From contig JAKTNV010000017.1 in the NCBI GenBank assembly GCA_022747635.1, positions 434,001 to 498,000 of the forward strand: DNA of 64,000 nt, given 5' to 3'. Numbering within the stretch: the stretch's first letter is position 1; each line of letters begins with the position of its first letter. Shown here one piece after another: positions 27,095-41,560 of the stretch. Source of the stretch: Hetaerina americana (lineage: Eukaryota; Arthropoda; Insecta; Odonata; Calopterygidae). The notes beneath the pieces are model-generated. The model did not search any database. It saw only the letters and a program-made list of their open reading frames with translations, and was not told where the DNA came from. Made by a program: the position numbers and the translations under genes.

Positions 27095-27919
27095 TTTGAT
27101 CAAGAGTTAACTCTGTTCAAAATGAATCTTAAGTTAGCTTTCAATAGACTCAAGAATGACGCTCAATTCACGAGGACAAAATGCGACTGTCAGGTGAGAT
27201 AACAAACATGATGAATCAGGAAAAATTCTGCGTCATCGAACAAGAATTACCGCCTGCAAATGAACGGACTGAATGCTACACCCTCAAAGAATGTATCGCA
27301 ACACGTTCAACAAAACAAAACCTTCACGGCCGTCATTGGCCTCAGTGGGGGTTATAGCTAAAGAGTCGAGGCAAACGCCGGCAACAGTGTATTCTCAGGA
27401 TTCACAGCATACAAATTAAAATCTTCATTTTTTTATAATTTTCCCTTAAATATTTTTATTTAATTTAAGTTTGGGTCGGATATTGAAATTAAATGAGAAA
27501 TTGGGTACCAACTATTCTGATTTTGGTACATTTATTCATGTTTATAGGCGAGTTTTTCCTAATTCAAAAAATCAGTGTGGGGCTTTGCAAAAATAAAATA
27601 CTTCTGTCAATGATTATAATATTTTTTGCATTCTCATGCATACACCTTAAAAAATACTTGCTGCATGTTGTTTTGAAAAAAAATGATAAAATCTTAAGGA
27701 CAAATAACAGGAATAAAATTTTTCTTCTTTTCGTGAAACTTATATCAGGGTATCAGTTATCAGCTTCATGGTAAGTTGGTAACCTTGAAATAGCGTGCAG
27801 ACGTTGGAGGTAGTGGTGGTGGCGACTGGTGGCAATTTTTCGATGTGTGCGTAGGAAGCAGTAATTAAGTTATTTGTGTAGATAAACTTTGAGTGTTTAG
27901 TATTAAAATACTCAACATA
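27095..27919. promoter_or_regulatory. Shared 5' region between divergent Sply and Lmf2
   Basis: The start codons of Sply (minus, 27094) and the lipase maturation factor gene (plus, 27920) are 825 bp apart and face away from each other, so both promoters and 5' UTRs must lie here. The interval is relatively GC-rich at 27250-27400 and AT-rich at 27410-27760. I see no convincing TATA box. A small open frame at 27493-27774 has no recognisable motif. Confidence 0.6.
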
Positions 27920-30900
27920 ATGGTTTCAATCGTTTACACGAGAAACCTCTATCTCAGAGGTATCAGTGTTGTGTATTTATTTGCGTTTGCGTCTCTCTAC
28001 GTTCAAATACCCGGTAAGTGTCAGTCATAATTTGTGGACCCTTTTTATTAGTGAGTGCTTCCTTGTAAGAAAAATGTATCATATATTTCAAATCAATCTA
28101 CTTTACAATTATTTTCGGCGAGCCGCTTGGAGAAAATGGCATTTCTTCCGTTGTTACACGGGCATGTCGCCGTCTTCAAATGGAGCCAAGTGAAAACCGA
28201 AAGCGATATGATTAACAGTTTCAATTTGTTCTTAGGCTTGCCGTTTCACTCAAGTTTCTTTCGTTTCAGGACTCTATGGAAATAATGGCGTACTTCCAGC
28301 AAGGACTCAAATGGAAAGCAAAGCAAATGGAGTGTTGGCCAAATTTTTGACCAAGCCCACTTTATTGTGGTTTGCCCCTTATTTAGGGTTGGATACCGAG
28401 TACATGATGGATGTTTTAGCCATTGTGGGGATTGCAATTGCATTTTTAGGGTTAGTATTTGTCTCTGCATAAGTACGTGTGTTTCATCGGGTGTATTTGT
28501 TTTGTTAGATGCGCGCTTGTTAAAGCTTCACACACTACACGTGTGTTTAGGGTTGAATTTATGTCATTATTCTTTCCTGTATCTTTGTTGGCCATCTATA
28601 GTAATATCAAATGGCCAACAATTGCCATTTGTTTGAGAAATGTTTTAATTTAGGATTCCTAACAGAAATTCACAGATAATTAAGCCAGCATGCCCATCAG
28701 CCATTTCATGTGTAGATAATTATATCAAGTGGTATTATGGAAACATATCCAGTGGCCTCATTTGATTTTGGTGGGTTGTAAAAAAACCAAAGGTAAAACA
28801 TTCAGAATGTGTGTTGATTACTATAATCACATTCTTCTATTTTTGTCACAATTCCCTGTATAGGTGCTATAGAGTGTTACAGTATATTATGGCATTTATA
28901 GCATATAGCACACACATGGTGGTCTTCTCTTCCTTCCTTCAGTGCAAACATTGAGGATGTACATGCTGTTGAAACACATTCATTGCTAAAGATAAGGTCA
29001 ATCCATCACTCATTTCCCTCCTATGTATACATGGTTTGTATAAAAGTTAAAGAAAAATAGATTTTTTTAGCATTGACACGCTCTTGCCAGCGGCTTTTCC
29101 ATGATTCGGAGGCTCCCTGGTAAGTGGATTTCTAAAGGTCCTAATGGGTACACTTACAAACTTCTTTGACAGCATTTAGGGTCCCATGGTGGTGTCCATT
29201 GAGGGAGGATTTCACATTTGGGAATAGCAAATAGTCTGCTCGTGCCAAGTTGGCACTGTAAGGGGGTTAAGGAATTGTCATGATACCATTGCAGAAGGTC
29301 TTCGCAAGCAGACACTTGACTCTGCTGTTGGTCGTCCATCAAGACCTTTGGGAAGGGTTCAGCACAGATCTTTCGCATCGCCAAATTTTTAGTGACAATG
29401 GTGTGCACTATCATCTAATCAATTCCAATATGATCTGTGATCATGCACAGACTTAACCGATGGTCTGAATTAAGCATTTCAACCGTGTGTCAGGAAAACG
29501 TTGTTACTGACACTTTGTATACAAACCGTGTATTTCATTCTCAATCATACCTGGCAACCTTAATGGTTCCCTCAACTATTGTTAGTGACCATACCTGTAG
29601 ACTTAGAGAAGCATCATGAGACCAATTTTGATGTTCCTATGTCTAATTCTCTGAATTCCTTGATTAACCTTTGTATGTTTTTGCCAACTGAGGGGAGCAA
29701 ACTTAAATGTTAGATTAGTGGCAGTTCTTGACTCTCCTTCTCTTGAGAGCAATCCACAAGTAGTTTATAATTGAAACACTTGAATGGGCCCCATCAACTA
29801 CCATTTTTTCTCTGGTCTGTTATATCCCAGAAGCCCTTTTCTTGCAGTTATGGCTAGTTTAAAAATCCATATACCACAATTACATTTCATAATTCTGTCA
29901 TTAATTCAGGTTCCTGGGATCAAATTCTGGGTAAGCTCAGGACTGTTCCATTCCAATTCCATGTAATACAATTTTCTTGTTTTTGTAAGTTCATGGGTAA
30001 CCAATCGGTGGGTGTACTGAGAAAGAATTTCACCCCCTATCCCTTTTCTACAAGGTGAACCTCAAACTGATTTACTCCTTCAGCTTTCCTTTATAATTTA
30101 AAAACCTATTTATGTTTAGCAGTTTTCCCTCTTGATTTTTCTTCCTAGTTCAATGCATCATTTTCCTGAAAAGTGCTGCGTATCTCCTGTTCCCTTGCTG
30201 ATCTTCACTAATAGCTATCTACACCCTACTATGCCTTGATTACTAAAGTAGACCCCTAAATGATCATTTAATGCTAGATAAAAGACAAAATCTGTAAATT
30301 TTCCCTGTCAACTTCACCTTAGGGGATATCTGTACTACCTATAACTCACTGATGGTCCCTGAGATCACCTTCTAATCCTTACGCTTTTTGAAAAATTGTC
30401 TTAATTTATGTCTGTCTACCTGTGGAACATAATAATTTAAGGTTACAGGCAGAGTAAAATACACAAATTTCTTAATACTAAAGGTTTTAGTTTGTCCCTT
30501 AAAGTGTTCCTTGGGTATTAAGCGTTAAGCTATTAGCCAAAATTTCATTGTGTTCATGGCTGGCACTCTTACCATTCATTCCACAATCTTGCAGGAGCCC
30601 TATCTGCCCTGGTGAGGGTTAATTTTAAATAGGTATATAATAATAATATTATGATATAATAATATTTATTGATCATTAATTATATAAAATACCATAGACC
30701 TCGTCAACACAATGCAAACAACACAGAATGTTTCGTTTTCCCAAATGGATACATCAGAACATGAGGTCAGAAATGTTCTGATGCAAGTTCATTTTAAACT
30801 GGTATACAGCAGCGTTTGCTACCTCTCTCCACTTCTGTTTGTTAATCCATCATGACCAAGAATGCAACATGCTTCCTCAGGAAGAGGATTGTGGTTTAAC

Positions 30901-33900
30901 CTTGCCACGCCAACATTCTATATATTCTGCACTCTTGGAGAGTGTACGTCACAATTTTCTCATGTTTAATATATTAGTACCAAAGAAAAAATTAGCCAGA
31001 ACAAGCACAGTGTTATTATCAGATTGTTGAAGTCATAATTGCTTGTTAGTGACATATTGTACTATATTTAAAAATCGGTTACCTCAGTCAGTCCCAGATT
31101 TACTCTTCAAAAAATTACCAATTGTCATGGAAATACTTCTGTTGGACTGAGAATACATATCTTAACCAACCACTTCCACAACCTCATTTGTGAAAGATAT
31201 AAATTCATGCTGACTAGAATGCACTAAGTCAATTAACTGTCCTGGTGACATTATTCTTAGGGCAAGGCTCCCTATACTCTCTAATAAGCACACAAACTTG
31301 GTAATTTATACCCTCATTCATAATTGTAAAAACACCCTAATTGCCGTGCAATAAGATCATTTTTTATCTTCCAAACAATGTCATTCTTAGGTGCCACAGA
31401 TAAGTTATTCATGTAACAAACAAGTGCCCTGTTTGATTCAGCATTTAAAGGATAGAAATCATTACTTTTTTGTGTTGTAGTGAGCTCTGTATCAGTATGG
31501 GAAAATCATTACATTATACATTTTGCATGCCTGTCTTGTGTAAGTAAAATGAGTAACCTTGTTGGTTACTTGCATATCTATGTTCAGCTGCATTCAGGCA
31601 ACATATTCACTTAAAAGTTTACCGTTACTTCTCTTAATAATTTCAACATATTTGTAAGTGAGAGTGAAATAATTTTGCCTACAGTCAGCAGCTATAAGCT
31701 AAACAGAATCATGGGACCATGCTGTTTGGACACTCACATGAGATCTTATCACTTCGATTCTTCTCTACCTGATTTTCTGTTCTGTTTTAGATCTTTCTTC
31801 TTCGCAATTGAGGGCATTGCAGTTAACCATGTTCCTTTCACCATTGTTTCGACATGGCAGAGCTACTGCCACATTTAAAGAGCATTCGAACCTTAATTCA
31901 AACTGATGTTTTTCTGGGAGAATTCACCAAGTAATTGTCTTGATGCAATTCACAGCAAACTTTTTCACCAGTAGTAATGATCATGGCCAAGTTGTCATGA
32001 GATTTAGGTAAACCTTGAAGAAACGGTTCATAACTTCCTTCGTAACACCTGGCCCAGCAAATTGGGTTCTGTAGTTAGCAGGACTCAGAATCATAATTTT
32101 TGCCTTCCTCTGTATTACATGAGGTTAGGACTTCCCTTATTATGTCTGTTTTTCCTTTTTCATGAGAGTGAATTGATGTTGGATCGATTTTATCACTGTT
32201 ATAAATAGTGTAGTTTGCCAGGAAATGAAAAAAACTGGAGTAAAACTAATAAAATATTTTCTGTACATTATTTTGAAAATATTTTACTTATACTTTGCAA
32301 CTTACTTGAATTCAGCTATGACAGTAATGGTCAAAATTGCAGATTACCTCACAATTGTGTAGTTATCTAATGCTCTTTATATTATTACTGTCTGTGAGAA
32401 AGTATTAATGTATTTTATGGTGCATAGTTTAATTTTTCAAGCACTTTTTCTAAGTTTTACTATTTACTCTCTTTTTAAATTTAAAATTAACCCATATTTA
32501 AACGTCTTGGACTGAGTAGATTATATATATTTTGCCACAGACCCTTAAAAGAATGTTTATTATTTTTTTAACATTAATGATTTAAATTATTTTTTCAGGA
32601 TGGTTTCTCAGAAGTTTTGTAATGCTATGACATTTACCTTAATGTGGGTCCTGTACTATTCCTTGTATCAAGTTGGACAAACTTTTATGTGGTTTCAGTG
32701 GTAAGTTGACATCTTCCGTCATGTGCATGTACAATGTAGATAGTTGCTGTTTAGTCTGAGTAGTCTCAGGTAAACTATGATTCATTATATTTCGATGTCC
32801 ATTTTAAAATAGACAAATAGTACAAATACTCTTTTACATGTTAACACTCCCCTTTTCTTTAAATTTTCTAGGGATATCCTATTGTTAGAAGCTGGTTTCA
32901 TCTCAATATTTGTTGCTCCACTGGTATATGTTAAACCTGGAAGGAATAGAAGTCAGTTATATCAGAATCCAGTCACATTTCAGCTTGTGCGATGGCTACT
33001 TTTCCGGCTTATGTTCTCATCTGGTGTACTAAAATTTACAAGTGGCTGTCCTGTGTGGTGGGGAATGAAAGGTAATTTTTCTTTAAGGTTTTATAACCAG
33101 AACCATTGCTCCATGATGAGTTCTTTTTTGTATGGTATTAATGTTAATTTAAATCATGTGAAAATTCTGAGAAAAATGTAATTTTGGAAATATATAATGT
33201 AATTAAGTTTTCTGCCTCATATTTAGCTCTCTCAGTGCACTTTGAATCCCAGTGCATCCCAACTCCAGTGGCATGGTATTCTCATCATCTTCCTGAGTGG
33301 TTCTTGAAGCTTGCTATGATTTGGTCTCTGGTAACTGAAGTTGCTGTGCCCTTCCTTTTCTTTTTCCCTCTAAGTGCTGTCCGTGTTACGGCTTTCTACC
33401 TACAGGTAAGTGACAGATTACACAGTTCAACTTTATATACATTTATTAAATATGTATTGCACAAATGTATACAGTACGGGTAGTATGTCGTAGCATTTAC
33501 AGGTGAATAAGTTTCATATTTTGGCTTTAAACTTTTCATGAAGTTAAATATTATTTGCTGTAATTGTATGACTTTACCACCTTAATCCTTTATCCAAATG
33601 GAATCATAAGCATGGATTGGAGACAGATGGTTAGGAAGATGGATGAAAGATGGAAATGTAAGGACTTAAACAGAAGCAGGAAGAAGTTGCAAAAAGATAA
33701 ATAGTATATTGTTATTAGAAAATATTTAGGCGAAAGAAATGTTAAGATATGAAAGAGCAGTATGAGGATGAGGAGAATCATCAAAAAAAGGATGAAATTG
33801 GTGCGCCGTACAAAAAATTAAGAACTATCCGGAAGTAAAAAATGAAAATCCATTCACTCTCTATGAGATACCGCAAAAAAATTATTTGTTCAGAGCTGAA

Positions 33901-36900
33901 GAGTTTAAGAATAGATGGAAATAATGCTTAGAAGAATCATTTGGTATATCAATCATTTCCCAGTTAGCCAGGAAATTGTATTGAATTCTAAGCACATGGC
34001 AAATGACAGAATCAGGGTGATAAGTATGCAATGAGAATCAATTGAAAGAAAACAATGATAATAACGTTTTCCAGAAAGAGGAAGGCTAAGATAAACAAAA
34101 GTTGGAGAGCGTACACTTGAGCAGGTGGAACAGTTCATGTATTTAGGTAGTATTTTAGAAGATAGGCTAAGTAATAAGGACATTAAGTGGATAATTGTAT
34201 TCATTAAATTAGATTCTACAAAGAGGAGAGATTTAATGACAAACTATAAGTAAAGCTATGTAGAAAAGACAAGTTAGAGCTTTAATATTAAGCATAGTAT
34301 TGTTCAGTATGCAATTTTGATTATTGTGGTATGAGGATAAGTGAAAATTGAAGGCTTTTAAAATTGGTTTTGGAGAAGTATGATAAGATAAATGGATGGA
34401 AAGGACTTGGTAGGGGAGTAGATATGGTTGCTAGCTGGAATTCAAGGAAGGCATGGAAAGTGGATGCAGAACATTTTGAGTGGCAGTGGAATCCCGAAGA
34501 CAGGATAGAGGCGAGAATGTGGAATAAGTAAGGTAAGAATAGGAAAAGAATAAACATGTTGATTAGAATGAAGGGAGAGCAGAGGTATATGAGGTTGAAG
34601 AATACTATATTGAGATTTGGGTTTCAGAGTATTTACTCATTGTCACATTAGGTGGGGCCTAAAATAGCAGTGATAATTAGGTAGTGGATCCATGAAAAAT
34701 CTGCCCTGGTTGGTAGACTGTCCTTAATAATTAGTCTTTAGAGGGAGCATCCATATTCTTCCTGTGATATGTGGGTTACCTACAATGATGACAGGTCCAT
34801 GTGTTTTCTCCACAAGATTGGCAACAGTTTGGCATAATTTGAAATGGAAGAGAATGTGATTTTTTCATCTAAATCTGGGCTCCTTGATTATTACCATTGT
34901 GAAATAATACTGACTCATATAATCCATAAAAACTTATTCTATAATTCCATAGCAGGTTATTCTAAAGATTTTTTTTTAAGTTGCCAAAGTAAACTTACTG
35001 GTAATAATAAAACTTTTTATTTTTTGAATTGAATAATTAAAGGTTTATTTATGACGTTGCTTGTGATTTCCCAAAAATGGCTATTTGTCTCAGGAAAAAC
35101 TGGTATCCTCTTGTTATTTAGGCTGACTCACTATCCTATGTGAACGTAGAATGCTCTTTCATAAGGATTGGAGTATGTGTGTTTCAATAGATATAAAATA
35201 TACGGGGTGCGGTACTGAAATCCAGACAGATGAAACTTTTGTTTAAAAGCAAATGTATTTTTAAAAATACGAATGAAAATGAAAATCCTTTAACATACAA
35301 GTAGTGGTATCTGTTAAGAGTAGCATTACTCAATATGTACCCTTCAGCTTCAATGACCGCCTCCATCTTGTCCTGAATCGATCACATGCACCTTTGAAAA
35401 CAGCGCTGTCCATATTCGCGAATGCTGCTATTATAGGAGTGCGTAGAGATGTGATATTAGGGTGCCTTGTCTTATTGGTAACTCTTTTGGCTACGCTCCA
35501 AACATAATAGTCGAGGGGATTTAAGTCCAGGCTATGCGGGGGGCCAGAACTCCTTTGACGTAAACATGTCAATGTTATGTGAGAGCCAGTTTTGGTCTAT
35601 ATGTCTCGTATGAGCTGGTGCACTGTCCTGTTGAAAGACATATTGTATCCCCGTGGCCACAGTTACCCTCCACAGTTTCACGACATTCTTCAAAATTTGG
35701 AGATACACTTCTTTTGTGATAGTTTGTCATTTTTCAAAGAAATGTGACAGCATGATATCACCCTCACTGGACACAACACTTAGGAGGTTAGCACTAGCCA
35801 GAATTTTGTTCAAGGAACATTTGGGACGTCCTCTGGATCATGGGCAAGTCAGCAATCATTTCTCTGGTAGATCATCACATTAACAGTGAAAATTCTGATC
35901 TGATTCGTCCCACAGCTTCATTTTTTAGAGAACACAATAGCAGGTTGCAGCGAGCAATCCGCTTTGTTCTGGCAGCCTCAGACAGCATTTTCGCACCATA
36001 ATTGTGTACAACTTGTATCATAGTTCCTCCTCTGCCATACGACGCATTGTTCACTCGCTAACATTCAATTCTGACACCAATTTTCTCGGCAAATGCCCCA
36101 GGTCCTCTGAAATCAGTGCCTAAGCCTTCTCGACGAATGCTGCAGTTCGTGACACACGTTTCCTTGGATGGGGTTTCCTCGCTGGGTTAGTGAAACCTTC
36201 CCAAGACTTCTCCGTAGCATTATATTTAGCCACAATATCGTAAGCAGTTAATCTGGGGTACCTGAAGAATCGAACTATTTCATTGGGCGAACGCTCAGTG
36301 AGAACACTTTCGATAATAGCGGTTCTTTGATTATACTCCACACTTCTACAAAACATCTCAGCCATTTTAAGGTTATGACTGTTAACTAGATGCCTATAGC
36401 TTTCAAGAATGCCAATTGTGACCCCCAGGGGAACTACGATATGGCTTGAAATTGAAATTTGTCCTGAGATAAGCACTGCACCCTGTATATAAATGTTGAC
36501 TTAACCTTAGTACATCTCTTGTGACAAGTAGTCCATTAATAACCAATTATTTTATTTATAGATATTGCTCCAGCTATCCATTATTATCACTGGAAATTAC
36601 AATTTCTTTAATCTTTTAACAATGGTACTCTGCATTTCACTTCTGAACGATAACTTTTTCTTCACGAAAAGGAAGGGCAAAGGTATGTAACAATAGTTGT
36701 TTTTCATTTCTAAATTAATACATGTACAGCAATTGATTGTATTTTTGAATGTTTTCAATGTGTATTTCAGTGTTAATAATGAAAAAGAGCATCATTTGCA
36801 AATTCCATGTATCATAACAATAACAACAATTCTTGCTTCCAGGTCGGTCATCAGAGAGTAGCTGGTTCCTTACCATACTCGCAAAAATTGTGCACTTGGG

Positions 36901-39900
36901 AGTTTATGCTGTTTTAATCTATTTTGTTAAAGTTCTATTTTCTCTCCGTATTACTGACAAGTATACAATTGAATCTGACACAAGTAAGTTACATATCATT
37001 ACACATTGAATATTTGATTGGGCAACTAAGTATTTGTGTCTGATAGTATGTGTAGTTAATAATGATTGTTTTACAATATGGGGCTTAATTTGTTTTTAAT
37101 TATAGTATGCTACTTGTAGTATTTATTCAATAGTAGTAAGGAAACTTATATCAAACCATATCAACAAGAAAAGTTGTGTCAATATTCATTTTTGCCTGAT
37201 GCAACTCCAAATCATGTTCAACAAATTTTAGCTTTTAATGTTAACACTATTTACAAATCTCTTATCTAAAACTGTATAAAATTTGTATTATTTTATTAGC
37301 ATTCACTAGAGAAGAATTTGATCGTGCTCTCGGGAAAGCCGTCCCTGCTGCAATGTTGTTGGGGGCACTGCCCTTGGCACTTGCTTCTGCCGAGGCAGTC
37401 ACTGCAACCATCTTGGATGGTCCGAGTCGCTTCTTTTCCAGAATTGCTAACTTCTTTTCCACATTGTTTTATGTGGGTGTGGCCGTTTTCCTGTTTTCAA
37501 TATCTTTGGTTAGTATATTCTCAAAACAGTGAAACCTGCTGATGTAAATTGTAAGCACTCATACAAAACACGTTTATTATCCTGTACAGAGGTGTGTTAC
37601 CAAAATCTCAAAATTGCCCAATTGCTTTATAAACAAGTAAATACCTAAGTTTTGTAGTGGTTCATTTCTTAAGAGTATTTCATAAAATTTCATTTTAATA
37701 AAAATATGCATATTTGGACCCCTCTTAGTTTCTAATCTTATGGATTTTCTCCTATTTTCTTCATTCCACTGTACAGTCTTAAACACTTGTGATTATAATG
37801 TAGTATTTATTTAGTTCGACTTTTGTGTTGAATTTTGTCATTCACATAGTGGAAGCATCTTTGCCTTCCATCTGATTGTGGGTCTCGTTCTTTGTGTATA
37901 TTGTTCCCCTCTCAACTTGGAAGTAAAAGAATTTTATGAAAATTGGGTTTATCCCTGATTTAAAAAAGCTTAAACATTGGATTTTCCACTTTACAGATCC
38001 CACTGGCTTCCATCCATCCACCTGTTCTGCAAAGTTCAGCAAATAGTACTGTCCCAATGTTGTTGAGGCATTGGCACTCTCGTGTTGAACCATTCCAAAT
38101 AAGTAATCCCTATGGTCTATTCAGAAGAATGACAGGTGTAGGGGGACGCCCTGAAGTTGTCATCGAAGGATCATATGTAATTGATGGCCCATGGAAGGAG
38201 TATCATTTCCTATATAAGCCTGGTGATGTGAATAGCTCTCTGCCTTTCGTTGGTAAGTAAATTTATGTTTTATTTATTTGATCTTGTATTTCTGCCAAAG
38301 TAGGCTTTTTATAGACCCACAGCTTGTGAGCTGATACACTTCCAAAAACCTTCCTAGCCTGCCTACACTAACACACTAGAAACCTGTGTTACAATGAAGA
38401 TATTATCACTCCACATCCTCTATCACACTTCATACCATCCCAAATCACTTTCCTCCAAATAACTCAGTTGCCCAAATTATCTCTGAGTCACAATTGTCAG
38501 CAACCGACTTCCTCTCACAGTCTCCTTCATTCACTTTTTAGCCTACTTCAAAATATCCCAGAAACCTGCTTACCCTGCAAGATAGTTTCTTGTAGCATAT
38601 CCAGTGTTTTTACGCATAAATTACATCACCTGCACATTACATTAAGTTGCAAAATTGATATTCTTGGGTGAATGATGATAATTATTTCAGTGAAAATTGT
38701 TATGTTATCCAGTATATCAAATACTGTTTTGCTTGCTTTGAGACAGAAAATTGTTCTGTTGATATTTTACAGAACAATTGTGATTGAGTATTAGTTGAAG
38801 TTTGAAGTGAATGAAATTAGTGCATGATATTAGAGTGATATTTTATAACTCTGTATCCTCATTTTTTTTCTTTTTTTTATGAATAGCTAATGATCTTGTA
38901 ATGATATTTCCTATTAAATTTGGACTATGTAAAATTTATGTTGTTCTTAAAACTTAAGTAAGTTCAGTTATCATGATTGGTGGGTTTCTTTTAGATTCTC
39001 ACCCGCCCAGTGAAAAATTAAAATCTTCCATCTTCTCTGTAAAGCTAGGTAATGATGTGACGTGGCTTGCAAAATCTAGAATAATTTTGGGGAAATGTAT
39101 GTATGCAGACTCCTGTAATGAGCATGCATTGGAGGACCTCCTGTGTTTACTGTTGATGTATTGCTTAAATGTTGATAATTAAGCAGAATATATATTGCAG
39201 GGGACATTCAAAATAACTGAATAATTGTTTAAACATGACATTTTATTTTTTATCAGCTCCTCATCAACCAAGGCTTGATTGGCAGATGTGGTTTGCTGCC
39301 CTCCAAACGTACAATCAGAATCCTTGGATTGTCAGCTTGGCATATCGGCTGCTAAATGGGCAACCTGAAGTTTTGCAACTAATAGATACAACTCGTAATC
39401 CCTTCTCCAAGGCCCCTCCAAGATTTATTCGTGCAACATTGTATCATTACCATTACACATCTTGGTCACAAAAGTGAGTGCTCTCCATTTTGCTATTTCT
39501 TCCATTATTTTCTTGATTGTTCATTTTTGGTGATTTTATGATTCTGTTGACTCAGTGAATGTTTAATGGCATGACTAAGTATACATTGAAATGTTTGTGT
39601 TTTTGAATCAATTTTCTATTTCATGGGTGAAACTAAATCTTCCGTATTTAGACTAGTTCATGAAGCTATGGTCGAGATCCGATGATGAGCTAGAACTACA
39701 GGGACTTTATTGAATTTAGCTGCATATGTTGAGAAATATGAAACTAAGAACTGAAATAAATGTAACTCATGAATTGAAATTTGCCAGACTTGGAAGTATT
39801 TTCTTGGGGTAACTGAAATTTTATAATCGCTATCAATTACAAAGCACATTCATCAGTTTTGTAGCCTCTCATTCTCAGAAGAAGGATGTACAACCACATT

Positions 39901-41560
39901 ATTTTGATCCAAACTTGCTTAAAATATGTAGTTTGAATCAAAGTCCGTGTCAAAAATATAGGATTTTGCCTACTCAGTAAAAAAGGAAACAATGTATTCT
40001 TTTTGGAATAATGTTAGTTATGTATCAAAAGCCAATTGGTATCTTTCAGTGAGTTAACAGAAATAAGTCCAAATTTAATTTCCATTGAGGCAAATCAATT
40101 TTAAGATTTTCACACCACTTAAATGCGAGACAATTTTTCCTTGAGCTTATGGTTTTTATGGATTCCTGAACATTCTATTTTATATTGAATACAAGAAAAT
40201 ATACAAGGGTCGTCCCAGAAGTACCTGACCCAACAAAGAAAAAACAAAAATTTTGGGAAAAAATTTATTAATATTTCAACATAATCTCTTTTAAGCTCTA
40301 TAAAATTATCCCAGCAATTAATTTGATACCCGTTTTATATTGAAAACTGTCTTGCTCCTCAAAATAGCCATTAACTGCCGACATCACTTTTTCAGAGTTA
40401 GGAAATCTTGGAACACCAAGCCATTTTTTCAAGTTTGTGAAGATAAAATAATCGTAGGGGGCTAAATCTGATGAATAGGGTGCATGAGGTAGCAATTCAA
40501 ACTTTAATTCATTAATTTTGGCCATTGCAATAACGGATTTGTAAGCTGGTGCATTGTATTGATGAAACTACACTTTCTTCTTAGGCAAATATGGCCGCTT
40601 TTGCTTGTTTTCTTTGCTCAAACATTGCAGTAAATTTGCATAATACTGGCCATTGATAGTTTTTCCTTTTTCAAGATAGTCAATGAAAATCACCCCGTGC
40701 GCATCCCAAACAACCAACGCTATGACCTTGCCTGCATATGAAATGGTCTTCGACTTCTTTGGAGCCGGTTCTCCCTTTTGAATCCATTGTTTTGATTATT
40801 CTTTTGTCTCGGGTGGGAAGCAATGGACCCATGTTTTATTCATGGTTATGAAATGGTGCAAAAATTCTGTTGGTGCAAAAATTGCATTGGCCAAGGCAGT
40901 TTCACAATGAAGAGCGAATAGGTTAAAGGGCTGTTGTGTAAGAATGATAAGATAAGACAAGTGTGAATTTTGTCATGGAGTATGGTTTTGTACTATGTGG
41001 AAGCATATTCAATGAAGCTAGATAAAAGGCATAGATGTGCCTTATAACTATGGCTTCTGACAATTTTGTAGAAATATAATCAAAACTTCCCTGTGTCAAA
41101 TTTATGTTGTGAGGAAAGCCTCTAGGCTACAAAAGCTTGCAAGGTATCATAAATTCAATGGATGCAGGCATAAACATATAATATTATCTGTTTTCCAACT
41201 GAAAGAACAGTTATTTGTTCCTTTTAATGTTTCATTAAATAATTCTTCCTTGATATTTTTAGATCTTCTCCTTCATGGTGGTGGCGTGAGAAAATTGGGG
41301 AATATTTCCCCATCTTCGCCAAAGATCATTCTCCGCTCCTAGAATACCTTAAGAAGCTCAAGATCATTGGGCAGGATACTCAAAGCTCAGCTGGAGGGCG
41401 GGGCAAAGGTAAAGACCGGAAGAAGGACTTGTGGACCAACACTTGGCTCATATCTTTCCTCCAATTCCTTCGTTCCCTTGCATGCCAAGTGGAGGCATCC
41501 ATTTTCTTGTGGTCCCTGTTCACTGCAGGCTGTTTAATTGCCTTTACAAGGCGTATCTAA
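27920..41560 (+). CDS. Lmf2: Lipase maturation factor (LMF2-like), complete, 11 exons
   Basis: Polytopic ER-membrane protein; the vertebrate relative LMF1 is needed for folding of dimeric lipases, while the insect role is not known to me. Exons: 27920-28013, 28270-28450, 32599-32700, 32872-33071, 33227-33405, 36562-36682, 36843-36983, 37300-37508, 37997-38252, 39257-39473, 41263-41560. All have GT/AG borders and matching phases; the product is 665 residues (human LMF2 about 707). Family landmarks: [20 protein letters not shown] (exon 3), [18 protein letters not shown] (exon 4), [13 protein letters not shown] (exon 5), [16 protein letters not shown] (exon 6), [19 protein letters not shown] (exon 9), [16 protein letters not shown] (exon 10), and a last exon with [12 protein letters not shown] and a hydrophobic helix ending FTRRI. 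Introns 2, 5 and 10 hold mariners and LINEs. Exons 3-11 lie in the duplicated segment and exons 1-2 do not. Confidence 0.95.
29060..29640 (-). mobile_element. Mariner-like relic in Lmf2 intron 2
   Basis: The minus-strand frame 29414-29154 contains [20 protein letters not shown] followed by [13 protein letters not shown], the region between the helix-turn-helix and the first catalytic Asp of mariner transposases (usual form LGMRKxCARWVPRLLTxEQ). The flanking 200 bp are more decayed. No terminal repeats were recognised. It lies left of the segmental duplication. Confidence 0.7.
33600..34620 (+). mobile_element. Non-LTR retrotransposon family A, RT fragment
   Basis: In Lmf2 intron 5. Near 34110-34190 the plus strand reads [20 protein letters not shown] and LSNKDIKW, the E-x-FxYLGSxI motif that follows the RT catalytic domain in this LINE group. 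The rest (33610-34080 and 34200-34620) is low-complexity AG-rich and degenerate. No terminal sequences were identified. Confidence 0.65.
35201..36487 (-). mobile_element. Full-length Tc1/mariner-group element, inactive
   Basis: The ends TACGGGGTGCGGTACTGA (35201) and, reverse complemented, TACAGGGTGCAGTGCTTA (36487) are inverted repeats with TA borders, giving a 1287-bp element. The minus-strand N-terminal frame (36476-36120) has [20 protein letters not shown], a helix-turn-helix seen in an arthropod Tc1/mariner subgroup. The C-terminal frame (35572-35330) has [20 protein letters not shown], where [10 protein letters not shown] holds the last catalytic acid. The middle is broken by stops and shifts. 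It is in Lmf2 intron 5, opposite to the gene. Confidence 0.88.
40204..40900 (-). mobile_element. Mariner-like element, 3' part only
   Basis: Begins with the terminal repeat CAAGGGTCGTCCCAGAAGTA after a TA. The frame 40525-40298 contains [20 protein letters not shown], the third catalytic Asp block. Sequence matches the longer copy at 50287-51557 over most of its length, but the region coding for the N-terminal half is missing after about 40890. In Lmf2 intron 10, reverse orientation. Confidence 0.88.

Noticed and set aside
27493..27774. Small gene between Sply and Lmf2
   Set aside because: Hydrophobic, AT-driven composition without recognisable motif. It lies in the shared promoter region.
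31780..32110. Possible transposon piece in Lmf2 intron 2 of unit 1
   Set aside because: Higher GC than its surroundings and not alignable to unit 2, but no transposase motif or terminal repeat could be read on either strand.
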